A DNA stretch of 64,000 nt, taken from positions 2,859,001 through 2,923,000 of the forward strand of contig NZ_CP116339.1 of the NCBI RefSeq assembly GCF_028198165.1, in the 5' to 3' direction. The DNA comes from Pseudoxanthomonas sp. JBR18. Lineage in GTDB: Bacteria > Pseudomonadota > Gammaproteobacteria > Xanthomonadales > Xanthomonadaceae. The notes beneath the pieces are model-generated. The model ran no database searches and had not been told where the DNA came from. It was given only the letters and a program-made list of their open reading frames with translations. This document shows, piece after piece, positions 47,092-57,093 of the stretch (its first letter is position 1; each line of letters starts with the position of its first letter). The position numbers and the translations under genes are program-made.

Positions 47092-47910
47092 TCAGCTGCC
47101 GCCGAGCGCGGCGTTGAGAAGCTCGGCCAGGTGGGTGCCGGCGATGCGGATCTGGCGTTCGGCCACGGGCGTCCAGCGGTCGAAGTAGGCCTGGTCGATC
47201 TTCGAACCGGCCGGATACAGCCCGGGCGAGACCGCGATCCGGCAGGAGGCTTCGGCCCACTGGGCGCCATGCGGCGGCAGGATCGCGCCCTGGGTCGGGG
47301 CGGGCGCGGGCAGTGCGCGGATCTGGGCCAGCAGCGCGCCATCGTCCAGCCCGGTGTGGCGGAACAGGCCGCTGTCCCACAGGGCGTGCAGATTAGTGCC
47401 GCGGCCGTCGATGTTGACCTGCACTGTGTTGCCGCCCTTGTCCGCCGCCTTGCCAGCGTGCAGCGGCTGGTGCAGGTCGCCGGTGAAGTGCACGACGAAC
47501 TTCAACGCCTGCAGGCGCGCGGCGGCAGGCTGGCTGCGGTCGGCCAGGATGGCGGTCTGGCGGTTGAGCGCCTCCACGGCGCAGTTGCCGCCGCGGCAAT
47601 CACGCGGCGGATCGTAGTGGCAGTGATCCTCGCCCAGGTTGACGTAGTGCCAGGCGGCGGTGCGCTTGCCCAGGTCCGGATCCTGTTCGCGCAGATCGTC
47701 GGCCCAGCTGGCGATGCTGCCCAGGCTGGCGCCGGGCTCCTGGGCGAGCAGGGCATCGACCTGCCGGCGGGCGGCGGGGGTGAGGTCGGCGTCGGCCAGT
47801 TCGGCCACCAGACGATGGCCGGTGTGGCCCCAGGCCAGGGCTTGCAGGGGCGCGCAGGCGGTGGCCAGCGCGAGCAGCGCGGCCAAGGGCCGAGCGAGGA
47901 AACGATTCAC
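47092..47910 (-). CDS. S1/P1 family nuclease
   Basis: Exported zinc-dependent single-strand nuclease/3'-nucleotidase. A signal peptide (NRFLARPLAALLALATACA) ends just before the mature WGHTGHRLVAELA, whose N-terminal Trp and His ligate zinc in P1 nuclease. IASWADDLRE, WHYVNLGEDHCHYD and HFTGDLHQPLHAG supply further zinc ligands, all present. The GTG start gives a 26-residue signal peptide. A TTG six codons upstream is the only alternative seen. Convergent with trxC. Confidence 0.88.
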   Translation of the reverse strand: MNRFLARPLAALLALATACAPLQALAWGHTGHRLVAELADADLTPAARRQVDALLAQEPGASLGSIASWADDLREQDPDLGKRTAAWHYVNLGEDHCHYDPPRDCRGGNCAVEALNRQTAILADRSQPAAARLQALKFVVHFTGDLHQPLHAGKAADKGGNTVQVNIDGRGTNLHALWDSGLFRHTGLDDGALLAQIRALPAPAPTQGAILPPHGAQWAEASCRIAVSPGLYPAGSKIDQAYFDRWTPVAERQIRIAGTHLAELLNAALGGS

Positions 47911-47984
47911 GAACAGGCGGTCCAGCAACGGAAACGGCCAGCGATGATACGCCCGGCCCCTCGTGCTGCGGCCCGGCGCTGCGC

Positions 47985-48602
47985 TCAGAAATACCAGAGG
48001 TAGGACACCCCGAAGAACAGCGGGTCGACCTGCGCGCGACCGGCCTTGTGGCCCAGCAGTTCCAGGTCCGGGCCCATGTCGATCCAGCGCACGTCCACCC
48101 GGACCGCACCGCGGCTGCCCAACGCGAAGTCGATGCCCGTGTGTGCGGTCAGGCCATAGGAATCGCGCAGCGACAGGTCGGTGCCAGACAGCGCGCCCTC
48201 GTTCTGCTCGTCAATGAACGTCGTGTAGTTCAGCCCCAGGCCAACGAAGGGAGACACATCCCCACTGCCGTTGAAGTGGTACTGCACCGTGAATGTGGGT
48301 GGCACGGCGATGAAGCTGCCCACCTGTTCCCCTTCCCAGTCCAGGTCGCGGCGCCCGCCCAGCGGCAGGGCCAGTTCCAGGCCCAGATTCTCGCGGACGA
48401 AATATTCCCAGGTTGGCGTGACGGCGGCCGTGTTGCCGACCTCGAGCGAACCCCCGAGCACAGGGGCATCCCCACCGCTGGACCGCACCCCTTCCAGGCC
48501 GAGACTGGCGGTGCTGTGGCCGGCCGCCTGGGCGAAGGCGGCCGGGACGGTGCAGCAGGTCAGAACGAGAGCGGCCAGGCCGCGACGGATTGGCAGGTGC
48601 AT
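47985..48602 (-). CDS. OmpW-family outer-membrane protein (1)
   Basis: A 205-residue eight-stranded barrel with a signal peptide (AALVLTCCTVPAAFA-QA), followed by TWEYFVRENLGLELALPLGG, FTVQYHFNGSGDVSPFVGLG and DVRWIDMGPDLEL, ending in LWYF with a terminal Phe. OmpW proteins form small hydrophobic channels. The ATG has GGGGAG 6 bases upstream. It lies tandem with and downstream of a second OmpW gene on the same strand, with 145 bases between them, suggesting duplication. Confidence 0.9.
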   Translation of the reverse strand: MHLPIRRGLAALVLTCCTVPAAFAQAAGHSTASLGLEGVRSSGGDAPVLGGSLEVGNTAAVTPTWEYFVRENLGLELALPLGGRRDLDWEGEQVGSFIAVPPTFTVQYHFNGSGDVSPFVGLGLNYTTFIDEQNEGALSGTDLSLRDSYGLTAHTGIDFALGSRGAVRVDVRWIDMGPDLELLGHKAGRAQVDPLFFGVSYLWYF

Positions 48603-48747
48603 CGAAACTCCCCGGTGGTGAAGACGTGTCACGGAAGTGCGTCCCGCCTCGTGATCCGTCCCCGCCGTCCTGGCGGTCCACCGACACCCGCAATCCCTGA
48701 TGTCGCGAGTGTGCCAGCGCCCGCGCGATCGCGCGCGGACAATGGCC

Positions 48748-50592
<1,845 letters not shown>

Positions 50593-50741
50593 TCCAGGCA
50601 TTCTTTGTGGGTGTCGACGAGCGGTGTCGCAGGGGCTGGCGGCGCCGCTTTGTTGTGGTATAAAAATGATCGCGGGGCTGGTCGCGTGCGTTGGCCGAGT
50701 CTCCACACCGGAAGTCAATTCAAGAGACAAGGAGTCATCTC

Positions 50742-51260
50742 ATGCGCTTGAAAAGCGTTGCAGCCGTTTTCGTCGCAGCCGTCATGGCCGTTCAGGTATC
50801 CGCCGCGCAGGCTGCCTCCCCGCAGAATATTTTTGAAGTCGACTATGTCCTGTCGAACCTCAAGAAAGGGGTGACGACGAAGGATCAGGTCCTGGAGCAC
50901 TTCGGTGAGCCGACCAAGCGCGATGTTAAGTTGACCTCTGAGGGCGGCGCTTCCGAGACTCTGATCTATCTGAAAGGCGCGCCCAAGAAGGCGGCCAAGT
51001 CCGGTGGGACAGGCTTCGGGAAGATGATGGGGTCATTGCGTGGGATCGTCTCTGACGTTTCCAGTGCCACGGGCAAGAATGTGACTGGAACCACGTATGC
51101 GCAAAGCTACGACGCGCAGCGTCGTGCGGAAGCGGCCGATCGGCTCGCCGCGCGAGCGGGAAGTGCGCAGGGCGATGCGGAGGATGCAGGCAGTGATGGT
51201 GCATCGCGCCTGACGATCCAGCTCAAGGATGGCGTTGTCAGCTCTTACGCAATGGACTGA
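50742..51260 (+). CDS. Exported protein with a BamE/SmpA-like motif
   Basis: A 172-residue protein with a signal peptide (MRLKSVAAVFVAAVMAVQVS, cleavage near AQA-AS). It then reads LSNLKKGVTTKDQVLEHFGE, which matches the (K)GMTxxQVxxxLGxP pattern of SmpA/OmlA/BamE domains. It lacks a lipobox. A Gly/Lys-rich central linker and an Ala/Arg-rich helix follow. Role unknown. AAGGAG lies 7 bases before the ATG, and TATAAA at 50659-50664 could be its -10. It interrupts the gap-pgk order but has its own terminator. Confidence 0.75.
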   Translation: MRLKSVAAVFVAAVMAVQVSAAQAASPQNIFEVDYVLSNLKKGVTTKDQVLEHFGEPTKRDVKLTSEGGASETLIYLKGAPKKAAKSGGTGFGKMMGSLRGIVSDVSSATGKNVTGTTYAQSYDAQRRAEAADRLAARAGSAQGDAEDAGSDGASRLTIQLKDGVVSSYAMD

Positions 51261-51283
51261 GCACCATCCACGGTTATTTTGAG

Positions 51284-51313
51284 AATGGCCCCGATTTCGG
51301 GGCCATTTGTTTT
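51284..51313 (+). terminator. Rho-independent terminator after the BamE-like gene
   Basis: AATGGCCCC (51284-51292) pairs with GGGGCCATT (51299-51307) across a short loop, followed by TGTTTT, 24 bases after the stop. Confidence 0.85.
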
Positions 51314-51407
51314 CTGCGCATCCTTTCTCCAGTCCACTGCGGGTGTTGTTTGCCGCCTCACGCTCCAGCGCGGACAATGAGGGCCTGATCCCTGCACAGG
51401 AACCTCC

Positions 51408-52580
51408 ATGACCATCCTCCGCATGAGCGACCTCGATCTGTCCGGCAAGCGCGTGTTGATCCGCCAGGATCTCAACGTGCCGATCGAGAACGGGCAGATC
51501 ACCTCCGAGCAGCGCATCACCGCCTCGGTGCCGACGCTGAAGGCGGCGCTTGAGCAGGGGGCGGCGGTCATGGTGACGTCCCATCTGGGCCGCCCGAAGG
51601 AGGGGACCTGGAGCCAGGAGGAGTCGCTGGCGCCGGTCGCCGAGCGCCTCACGGCCTTGTTGGGCGTGAAGGTGAACCTGGTGCGTGATTGGGTGGACGG
51701 CGTCGAGGTCGAGCCGGGTCACGTGGTGCTGCTCGAGAACTGCCGCATGAATGTCGGCGAGGCCAAGGACGACGAGGCCCTCTCAAAGAAATATGCCGCA
51801 CTGTGCGACGTGTTCGTCATGGATGCTTTCGGCACCGCGCATCGCGCGCAGGCCTCGACCCATGGTGTCATCAAGTACGCGCCGGTCGCCGTGGGCGGCC
51901 CCCTGCTGATGGCCGAGCTCGATGCCCTGGACAAGGCCCTGGCCGATCCGGCCCGTCCCCTGCTGGCCATCGTCGCGGGCAGCAAGGTGTCCACCAAGCT
52001 CGAGCTGCTGTCCAACCTGGTCGACAAGGTGGATCAACTCATCGTGGGCGGCGGCATCGCCAATACGTTCATTGCTGCGGCGGGGCATTCGGTCGGCAAG
52101 TCGCTGTGCGAGCCGGACCTGCTGGAGACCGCGTGCAAGATCGTCGCCGATGCGAAGGCGCGTGGGGCCGAGATCCCCCTGCCGACCGACGTGGTGGTTG
52201 CCAAGCAGTTCCTGCCCGATGCTGCTGCGACGGTGAAGTCGCTGGACGCGGTCGAGGACGATGACCTGATCCTGGACATCGGCCCGGACACCGCGCAGGC
52301 CTATGCCGATCGCATCGCAAAGGCGGGGACAGTGGTCTGGAACGGCCCGGTAGGCGTGTTCGAATTCGACGCCTTCGGCAAGGGGACCGAGACCCTGGCG
52401 CGCGCGATTGCCGCCTCGTCTGCCTTCTCCATTGCCGGTGGCGGCGACACCCTGGCGGCCGTCGACAAATACGGCATCGCCGAGGACGTGTCCTACATCT
52501 CGACCGGTGGCGGCGCGTTCCTCGAATTCCTCGAAGGCAAGACCCTGCCGGCCGTGGCGGCGCTGGACGCGCGCGGTTGA
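51408..52580 (+). CDS. pgk: Phosphoglycerate kinase
   Basis: Glycolytic ATP-forming kinase. The 390-residue length is normal. It has the N-terminal signature [28 protein letters not shown], the nucleotide region [12 protein letters not shown] and the C-terminal [11 protein letters not shown] and [12 protein letters not shown]. An ATG five codons downstream is an alternative start. CAGGAA precedes the chosen one. Third gene of the glycolytic run. Confidence 0.97.
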   Translation: MTILRMSDLDLSGKRVLIRQDLNVPIENGQITSEQRITASVPTLKAALEQGAAVMVTSHLGRPKEGTWSQEESLAPVAERLTALLGVKVNLVRDWVDGVEVEPGHVVLLENCRMNVGEAKDDEALSKKYAALCDVFVMDAFGTAHRAQASTHGVIKYAPVAVGGPLLMAELDALDKALADPARPLLAIVAGSKVSTKLELLSNLVDKVDQLIVGGGIANTFIAAAGHSVGKSLCEPDLLETACKIVADAKARGAEIPLPTDVVVAKQFLPDAAATVKSLDAVEDDDLILDIGPDTAQAYADRIAKAGTVVWNGPVGVFEFDAFGKGTETLARAIAASSAFSIAGGGDTLAAVDKYGIAEDVSYISTGGGAFLEFLEGKTLPAVAALDARG

Positions 52581-52594
52581 TCTCGTGATCTCGC

Positions 52595-52626
52595 ACCGGC
52601 CCGGCGCGTTTTCGCGTCGGGCCGGT
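52595..52626. terminator. Long perfect hairpin between pgk and the phosphatase gene
   Basis: A 14-bp stem (52595-52608 with 52613-52626, one G-T pair) is closed by a TTTT loop. No T-run follows on the plus strand, so it may act as a weak terminator or RNA-stability element within the run. Confidence 0.5.
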
Positions 52627-52660
52627 CGCGCTGCGGTCCCTTCTCAAGCGAGCGTCATCC

Positions 52661-53305
52661 ATGCGGTCTTTCCCGATTGTGTTCTTCGACCTGGACGGCA
52701 CCCTGGTCGATTCCGAGCCCGGCATCATCAACGGCATCCAGCACGTGTTTTCCTCGCTTGGGCGCCCCGTGCCAGAGGCCAAAACATTGCGCCCCTGGAT
52801 TGGCCCGCCGATGCGCGACAGTTTCCAGGCGGCCTTTGCCGACGAGGCGCTGGTGGCGCAGGCGCTGTCGTTGTACCGCGCCCGTTACGACACGATTGGC
52901 TGGACCGAGCTATCGGTCTATGCCGGCATTCCGGAGCTCATCGGCGCGCTGCATGCGCAAGGGCGCAGACTGGCCGTGGTGACCTCGAAGAACGAGCGCT
53001 CGGCGCGCCAGATCCTGTCCGGGCTCCCGTTCGGCGCCTGCTTCTCGGACATCATCGGCGCCAGCGACGACGGGTCACGACGCTTCAAGCCCGATCTGAT
53101 CGCCGAGGCGCTGCGGCGCCTGGAGGCCGAGTCAGGGCAGTGCGTGATGATCGGAGACCGGCGCATGGACATCGACGGCGCCAACCACCATCACATGCAT
53201 AGTATCGGCGTGCTTTGGGGATTTGGTGATCGCGACGAACTTGAGCAGGCCGGTGCGGGCGCCGTCGTGACCAGTCCGGCAGCGCTTCAACAACTCTTGG
53301 TCTGA
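52661..53305 (+). CDS. HAD-superfamily phosphatase, phosphoglycolate-phosphatase-like
   Basis: A 214-residue HAD hydrolase. It has motif I DLDGTLVDSEPG (nucleophile Asp10), an alpha-helical cap starting WIGPPMRDSFQ, motif II VVTSKN, the motif III Lys in RRFKPD and motif IV MIGDRRMDIDGA. The fold and length fit the Gph/PGP-like group, which acts on small phosphate esters. Substrate is not determined. Its place between pgk and pyk suggests removal of glycolytic side products, as PGP does in mammals (inference). Confidence 0.87.
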   Translation: MRSFPIVFFDLDGTLVDSEPGIINGIQHVFSSLGRPVPEAKTLRPWIGPPMRDSFQAAFADEALVAQALSLYRARYDTIGWTELSVYAGIPELIGALHAQGRRLAVVTSKNERSARQILSGLPFGACFSDIIGASDDGSRRFKPDLIAEALRRLEAESGQCVMIGDRRMDIDGANHHHMHSIGVLWGFGDRDELEQAGAGAVVTSPAALQQLLV

Positions 53306-53533
53306 TGGCGCATCGCGTCCCGCGCGCGCCGCTGGGAATTCGCGCAGTAAGATGCCAATAAAATACCATTTTGGAGTGGTGGCGTGACTTGTCTGATTCC
53401 GTTAAATCCATTTCAGATCAATGATTTGAATCTAGGTGCTTGATGCGCTCCGGTGGCGCGTGCGGTCTTGGTTGCATCGCACAAGCGGACCACAAGCAGT
53501 CCTGTGATAGCGTTTACCGCTTCGGAGGACATC

Positions 53534-55003
53534 ATGAACACGACACAGCAGCGCCGCACCAAGATTCTTGCCACCCTCGGGCCCTCAACCGACGCACCTG
53601 GCGTGCTGGAAAAGCTCTTCCGGGCGGGGGTCAACGTGGTCCGCCTGAACTTCTCCCACGGATCGCCCGATAGCCAGCGCCAGCGCGCCGAAGCGGTGCG
53701 GGCCGCCGCTGCCGCGGTCGGCGCGGAGGTGGGCATCATGGCCGACCTGCCGGGGCCAAAGATCCGCATCGAGCGCTTTGCCGCCGGCAAGGTCTACCTG
53801 AAGGCGGGCGCACGGTTCGATCTGGTCGCCGAAGCCGATGCACCTCCAGGCGACGAGCAGCAGGTCGGTGTGAGCTACCTGGGGCTGCCAGGCGATGTGG
53901 CGCCGGACGATGTGCTGCTGCTGGACGACGGCATGCTCCAGCTGCGGGTCAAGCAGGTACAGGGCCAGCGGATCATCACCGAAGTCCTCAACGACGCCGC
54001 CCTGAGTGACCGCAAGGGCCTGAACAAGCAGGGAGGCGGTCTGTCCCTGGGCGCGCTGACGCCGCATGATCATGACCTCATCAAGGTCGCGGCCGACATC
54101 GGCGTGGATTTCATCGCTGTGTCCTTCTGCCGCAATGCGGCGGACATGGAAGAGGCGCGGGCCAGCGCCCGCAAACACGGCAGCGATGCCCACGTGGTGT
54201 CCAAGGTCGAACGTGCCGAGGCGATCGCCAATCTCAAGGAAGTCGTCGGCGCCAGCGACGTGGTCATGGTCGCGCGTGGCGATCTGGGCGTGGAGGTCGG
54301 CGATGCCGAGCTGCCCGGCCTGCAGAAACAGATCATTCGCGAGGCGATCGAGCAGAACAAGGTCGTCATCACTGCGACCCAGATGCTGCAGTCCATGGTC
54401 GAAAGCCCGTTGCCCACGCGCGCGGAGGTCATGGACGTGGCCAATGCCGTGATCGATGGCACCGACGCGGTCATGCTGTCGGGGGAAACGGCGGCTGGGC
54501 AGTATCCGGTGCTGGCCGTCGAAGCGATGGCGCGCATCTGCGTGGGCGCCGAGCGTTCCTTCGCCATGGATACCGATTTCGAGGCCGCCCAGCGCAACCT
54601 GCAGCGGGCCGACCACGCCATCGCCATGGCCACGATGTTCCTGTCCGAGCACATCGGCCTGGGCGGCGTGGTGGCGCTGACCGAGTCCGGCGGGACGGCG
54701 GGCTTTCTGTCGCGCTTCCGCTCCTCGGTTCCGGTCTATGCCTTCTCACGGCACGACGCCGCGCGGCGCCGCATGTCCATGATGCGTGGCGTCACGCCGA
54801 TCGCCTTCGATAGCCGCGGCATGGTCCCGCGCGAGGCCGCGCGTGCCAGCATCCAGATGCTGGTCCAAAGCGGCTTGCTGGCCGCAGGCGACCGGGTGGT
54901 GTTCACCAGCGGCGAGCACATGGAAACCCATGGTGCGACCAACACCCTGCGCCTGCTCGAAGTCGGCGCCGATGGGCGCGCCAGCGGGCTGGGCGAGCTG
55001 TAA
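53534..55003 (+). CDS. pyk: Pyruvate kinase
   Basis: Final glycolytic enzyme, making pyruvate and ATP from phosphoenolpyruvate. The 489-residue length is normal. It has RRTKILATLGPS, VNVVRLNFSHG, DLPGPKIRIERF, the catalytic Lys in VVSKVERAEAI, MVARGDLGVE and the ATQMLQSM / SGETAAGQYP signatures. The ATG (MNTTQQRR) has GGAGG 6 bases upstream. The frame is open further upstream but without family sequence. Confidence 0.97.
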   Translation: MNTTQQRRTKILATLGPSTDAPGVLEKLFRAGVNVVRLNFSHGSPDSQRQRAEAVRAAAAAVGAEVGIMADLPGPKIRIERFAAGKVYLKAGARFDLVAEADAPPGDEQQVGVSYLGLPGDVAPDDVLLLDDGMLQLRVKQVQGQRIITEVLNDAALSDRKGLNKQGGGLSLGALTPHDHDLIKVAADIGVDFIAVSFCRNAADMEEARASARKHGSDAHVVSKVERAEAIANLKEVVGASDVVMVARGDLGVEVGDAELPGLQKQIIREAIEQNKVVITATQMLQSMVESPLPTRAEVMDVANAVIDGTDAVMLSGETAAGQYPVLAVEAMARICVGAERSFAMDTDFEAAQRNLQRADHAIAMATMFLSEHIGLGGVVALTESGGTAGFLSRFRSSVPVYAFSRHDAARRRMSMMRGVTPIAFDSRGMVPREAARASIQMLVQSGLLAAGDRVVFTSGEHMETHGATNTLRLLEVGADGRASGLGEL

Positions 55004-55066
55004 TCCGCCCCGCTTGCGTCCACTTGAGCGGGCGGCGCTGCGGACGGGTCTGGCGATGGCGGCCGC

Positions 55067-55072
55067 TATAAT
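55067..55072 (+). promoter_or_regulatory. -10 hexamer before the aldolase gene
   Basis: A perfect TATAAT 34 bases before the aldolase start. No recognisable -35 at the usual spacing, so it is a weak call. Confidence 0.35.
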
Positions 55073-55105
55073 CGCGGCCTTTCCCGCTGTCGTGACAGGA
55101 TCTCC

Positions 55106-56110
55106 ATGAGCGTTGAAGAGCTCGCAGAAACCGCGCTCGCCCTGGTCTCGCCAGGCAAGGGCCTGATCGCCATCGACGAGTCGTCGAACACGATCGCCAA
55201 GCGGTTCGCCAGCGTGGGGGTCGAGAACAGCGCGGAGCATCGCCGCCGCTACCGCGAGTTGTTGATCACCACGCCGGACCTCAATGCGTCCATTTCCGGC
55301 GCGATTCTGTTCGACGAGACCATCCAGCAGTCCACCCGGGATGACGTCCCGTTCGCGCGTTACCTGGCCGACCACGACATCATCCCCGGCATCAGGGTCG
55401 ACAAAGGCGCCGTACCGCTGGCTGGCTGCCCGGGGGAGCTGATCACCGAGGGGCTGGATGGTCTGCGCGATCGCCTCAAGGCGTACTACGCGCTGGGCGC
55501 CCGGTTCGCCAAATGGCGGGCCGTGATCACGATGGGTGACGACATTCCTTCCGGAACCTGCCTTGAGACCAATGCGCACGCGCTGGCCCGGTTCGCCGCG
55601 CTCTGCCAGGAGCAGGGGTTGGTGCCGGTCGTCGAGCCAGAAGTGCTGATGGATGGCGATCACGACCTCCAGACCAGCTACGAAGTGACCGAGGCGATGC
55701 TGCGCTCGCTGTTCGGCGCGCTCTACGACCAGAACGTCCTGCTCGAAGGGACGATCCTGCGGGCCTCGATGATCTTGCCGGGCAAGTCCTGCGACGAGCA
55801 GGCCAGCGTCGAAGAGGTCGCCGAAGCTACCGTGATGTGCCTGAAAAGCACGGTGCCGGCAATCCTGCCGGGCGTAGTGTTCCTGTCGGGCGGTCAGTCC
55901 GACCGTGATGCCACGGCGCATCTCGATGCGATGAACCGCATGGGCAAGCTGCCCTGGGCGCTGAGCTTTTCCTATGGGCGTGCGCTTCAGCAGGCCGCGC
56001 TGTCGCATTGGTCCAAGGACCTGGCCGGCAACTTCGCCAAGGCCCAGTCCATCGTCGCCAAGTGGGCACAGGCCAACAGCCAGGCCGCTCTGGGGCAGTG
56101 GAACGGTTGA
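55106..56110 (+). CDS. Class I fructose-bisphosphate aldolase with Lys-to-Arg changes at two active-site positions
   Basis: A 334-residue class I aldolase homologue. It keeps Asp24 (rabbit Asp33) in AIDES, Lys136 (Lys146) in FAKWRAV, Glu177 (Glu187) in VEPEV, LSGGQS and SFSYGRAL. Two conserved lysines read as arginine: Arg97 in GIRVDKG (rabbit Lys107) and Arg219 in EGTILRASM, the place of the Schiff-base Lys229. Codons are AGG and CGG. Lys227, eight residues on, is the nearest lysine. The enzyme may be inactive or use another residue, so the fba symbol is withheld. AGGATC lies before the ATG. Confidence 0.88.
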   Translation: MSVEELAETALALVSPGKGLIAIDESSNTIAKRFASVGVENSAEHRRRYRELLITTPDLNASISGAILFDETIQQSTRDDVPFARYLADHDIIPGIRVDKGAVPLAGCPGELITEGLDGLRDRLKAYYALGARFAKWRAVITMGDDIPSGTCLETNAHALARFAALCQEQGLVPVVEPEVLMDGDHDLQTSYEVTEAMLRSLFGALYDQNVLLEGTILRASMILPGKSCDEQASVEEVAEATVMCLKSTVPAILPGVVFLSGGQSDRDATAHLDAMNRMGKLPWALSFSYGRALQQAALSHWSKDLAGNFAKAQSIVAKWAQANSQAALGQWNG

Positions 56111-56148
56111 GCCTGCAACGTCGGCCCAATCTGTCAGGTCGAGATAGA

Positions 56149-56178
56149 CGACAACGCCGGCGGAAGCCGGCGTTGTCG
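56149..56178. terminator. Hairpin between convergent aldolase and pilD genes
   Basis: A perfect 13-bp stem (56149-56161 with 56166-56178) with a GGAA tetraloop. It lies 38 bases after the aldolase stop and 48 before the pilD stop. No T-run on either strand, so termination is plausible but not proven. Confidence 0.55.
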
Positions 56179-56226
56179 CGTGTGGCTGAAAGACCTGGGA
56201 AGCTTGTGCCTGCCGGCCTCTGCGTC

Positions 56227-57090
56227 TTAGCGTAGGCCCGACAGGCGCATGTAGCCGTCGATGATCTCGTGGCCCCAGAAGAACACAATCCAGCCAGCGA
56301 TGGCCAGGTAGGGGCCAAACGGGATCTGGGTGGAGCGATCGCGACCCTTCAGGGCCAGCCATGCGCCGCCGATGACAACGCCAACCACGGAGGAGAACAG
56401 GATGGTCGGCAGGATGCCCGTCAGCCCGGTCCAGGCGCCGATGGCGGCCAGCAGCTTGAAGTCGCCATGGCCCATGCCCTCCTTCCCCGTGAGCTGTTTG
56501 AACAGCCACCACACTGACCAGAGCGAGACGTAGCCGGCGATCGCGCCGAGCAGGGCGGGCTTGGGCTGGACGTAGAGATGCTCGAGGCTGGCGATCAAGC
56601 CCAACCACATCAGCGGCAGGGTGAGGTCATCGGGCAGCAGCCGCGTCCGCAGGTCGATGCCGGACAGCGCGACCAGGAAACAACTCAACAGCGCAGCGCC
56701 GAAACCCTGCCAGCCGAAGCCAAATCGCCAGACGCAGGCCAGCGCCAGCACCGCGACCAACAGCTCCACGGCCGGGTATTGCACCGAGATCGGCGCATGG
56801 CAGTGCCGACACCGTCCACGCAGCGCCAGCCAGCTGAACAGCGGGATGTTCTCGAACCAGGACAACCTGTGCTTGCAGTGGGGGCAGTGCGACGGCTCCA
56901 CTACGATGCCTGGCGGGGGCGGGTCGTAGATCTCCGGCTGCTCCAGGATCTCGTTGGCATCCTGGCGAGACTGCCACTCCAAGCGGCGCGGTAGGCGCAG
57001 GATCACCACGTTGAGGAAGCTGCCGACCATGAGGCCGAGCGCCCCGGCGACCGGATAGCCCAGTCCGGGGTGTTGATCAAGGAACGACAT
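56227..57090 (-). CDS. pilD: Prepilin peptidase / N-methyltransferase PilD
   Basis: Inner-membrane aspartyl protease that cleaves and N-methylates prepilins. The 287-residue product has the zinc-binding tetracysteine motif (Cys69, Cys72, Cys94, Cys97) in CPHC and CRHC. The two catalytic aspartates are in SGIDLRTRLLPD (Asp146) and GMGHGDFKLLA (Asp210). About eight membrane helices. It starts 4 bases after pilC ends, so it is translated from the same message. Confidence 0.96.
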   Translation of the reverse strand: MSFLDQHPGLGYPVAGALGLMVGSFLNVVILRLPRRLEWQSRQDANEILEQPEIYDPPPPGIVVEPSHCPHCKHRLSWFENIPLFSWLALRGRCRHCHAPISVQYPAVELLVAVLALACVWRFGFGWQGFGAALLSCFLVALSGIDLRTRLLPDDLTLPLMWLGLIASLEHLYVQPKPALLGAIAGYVSLWSVWWLFKQLTGKEGMGHGDFKLLAAIGAWTGLTGILPTILFSSVVGVVIGGAWLALKGRDRSTQIPFGPYLAIAGWIVFFWGHEIIDGYMRLSGLR

Positions 57091-57093
57091 CGA

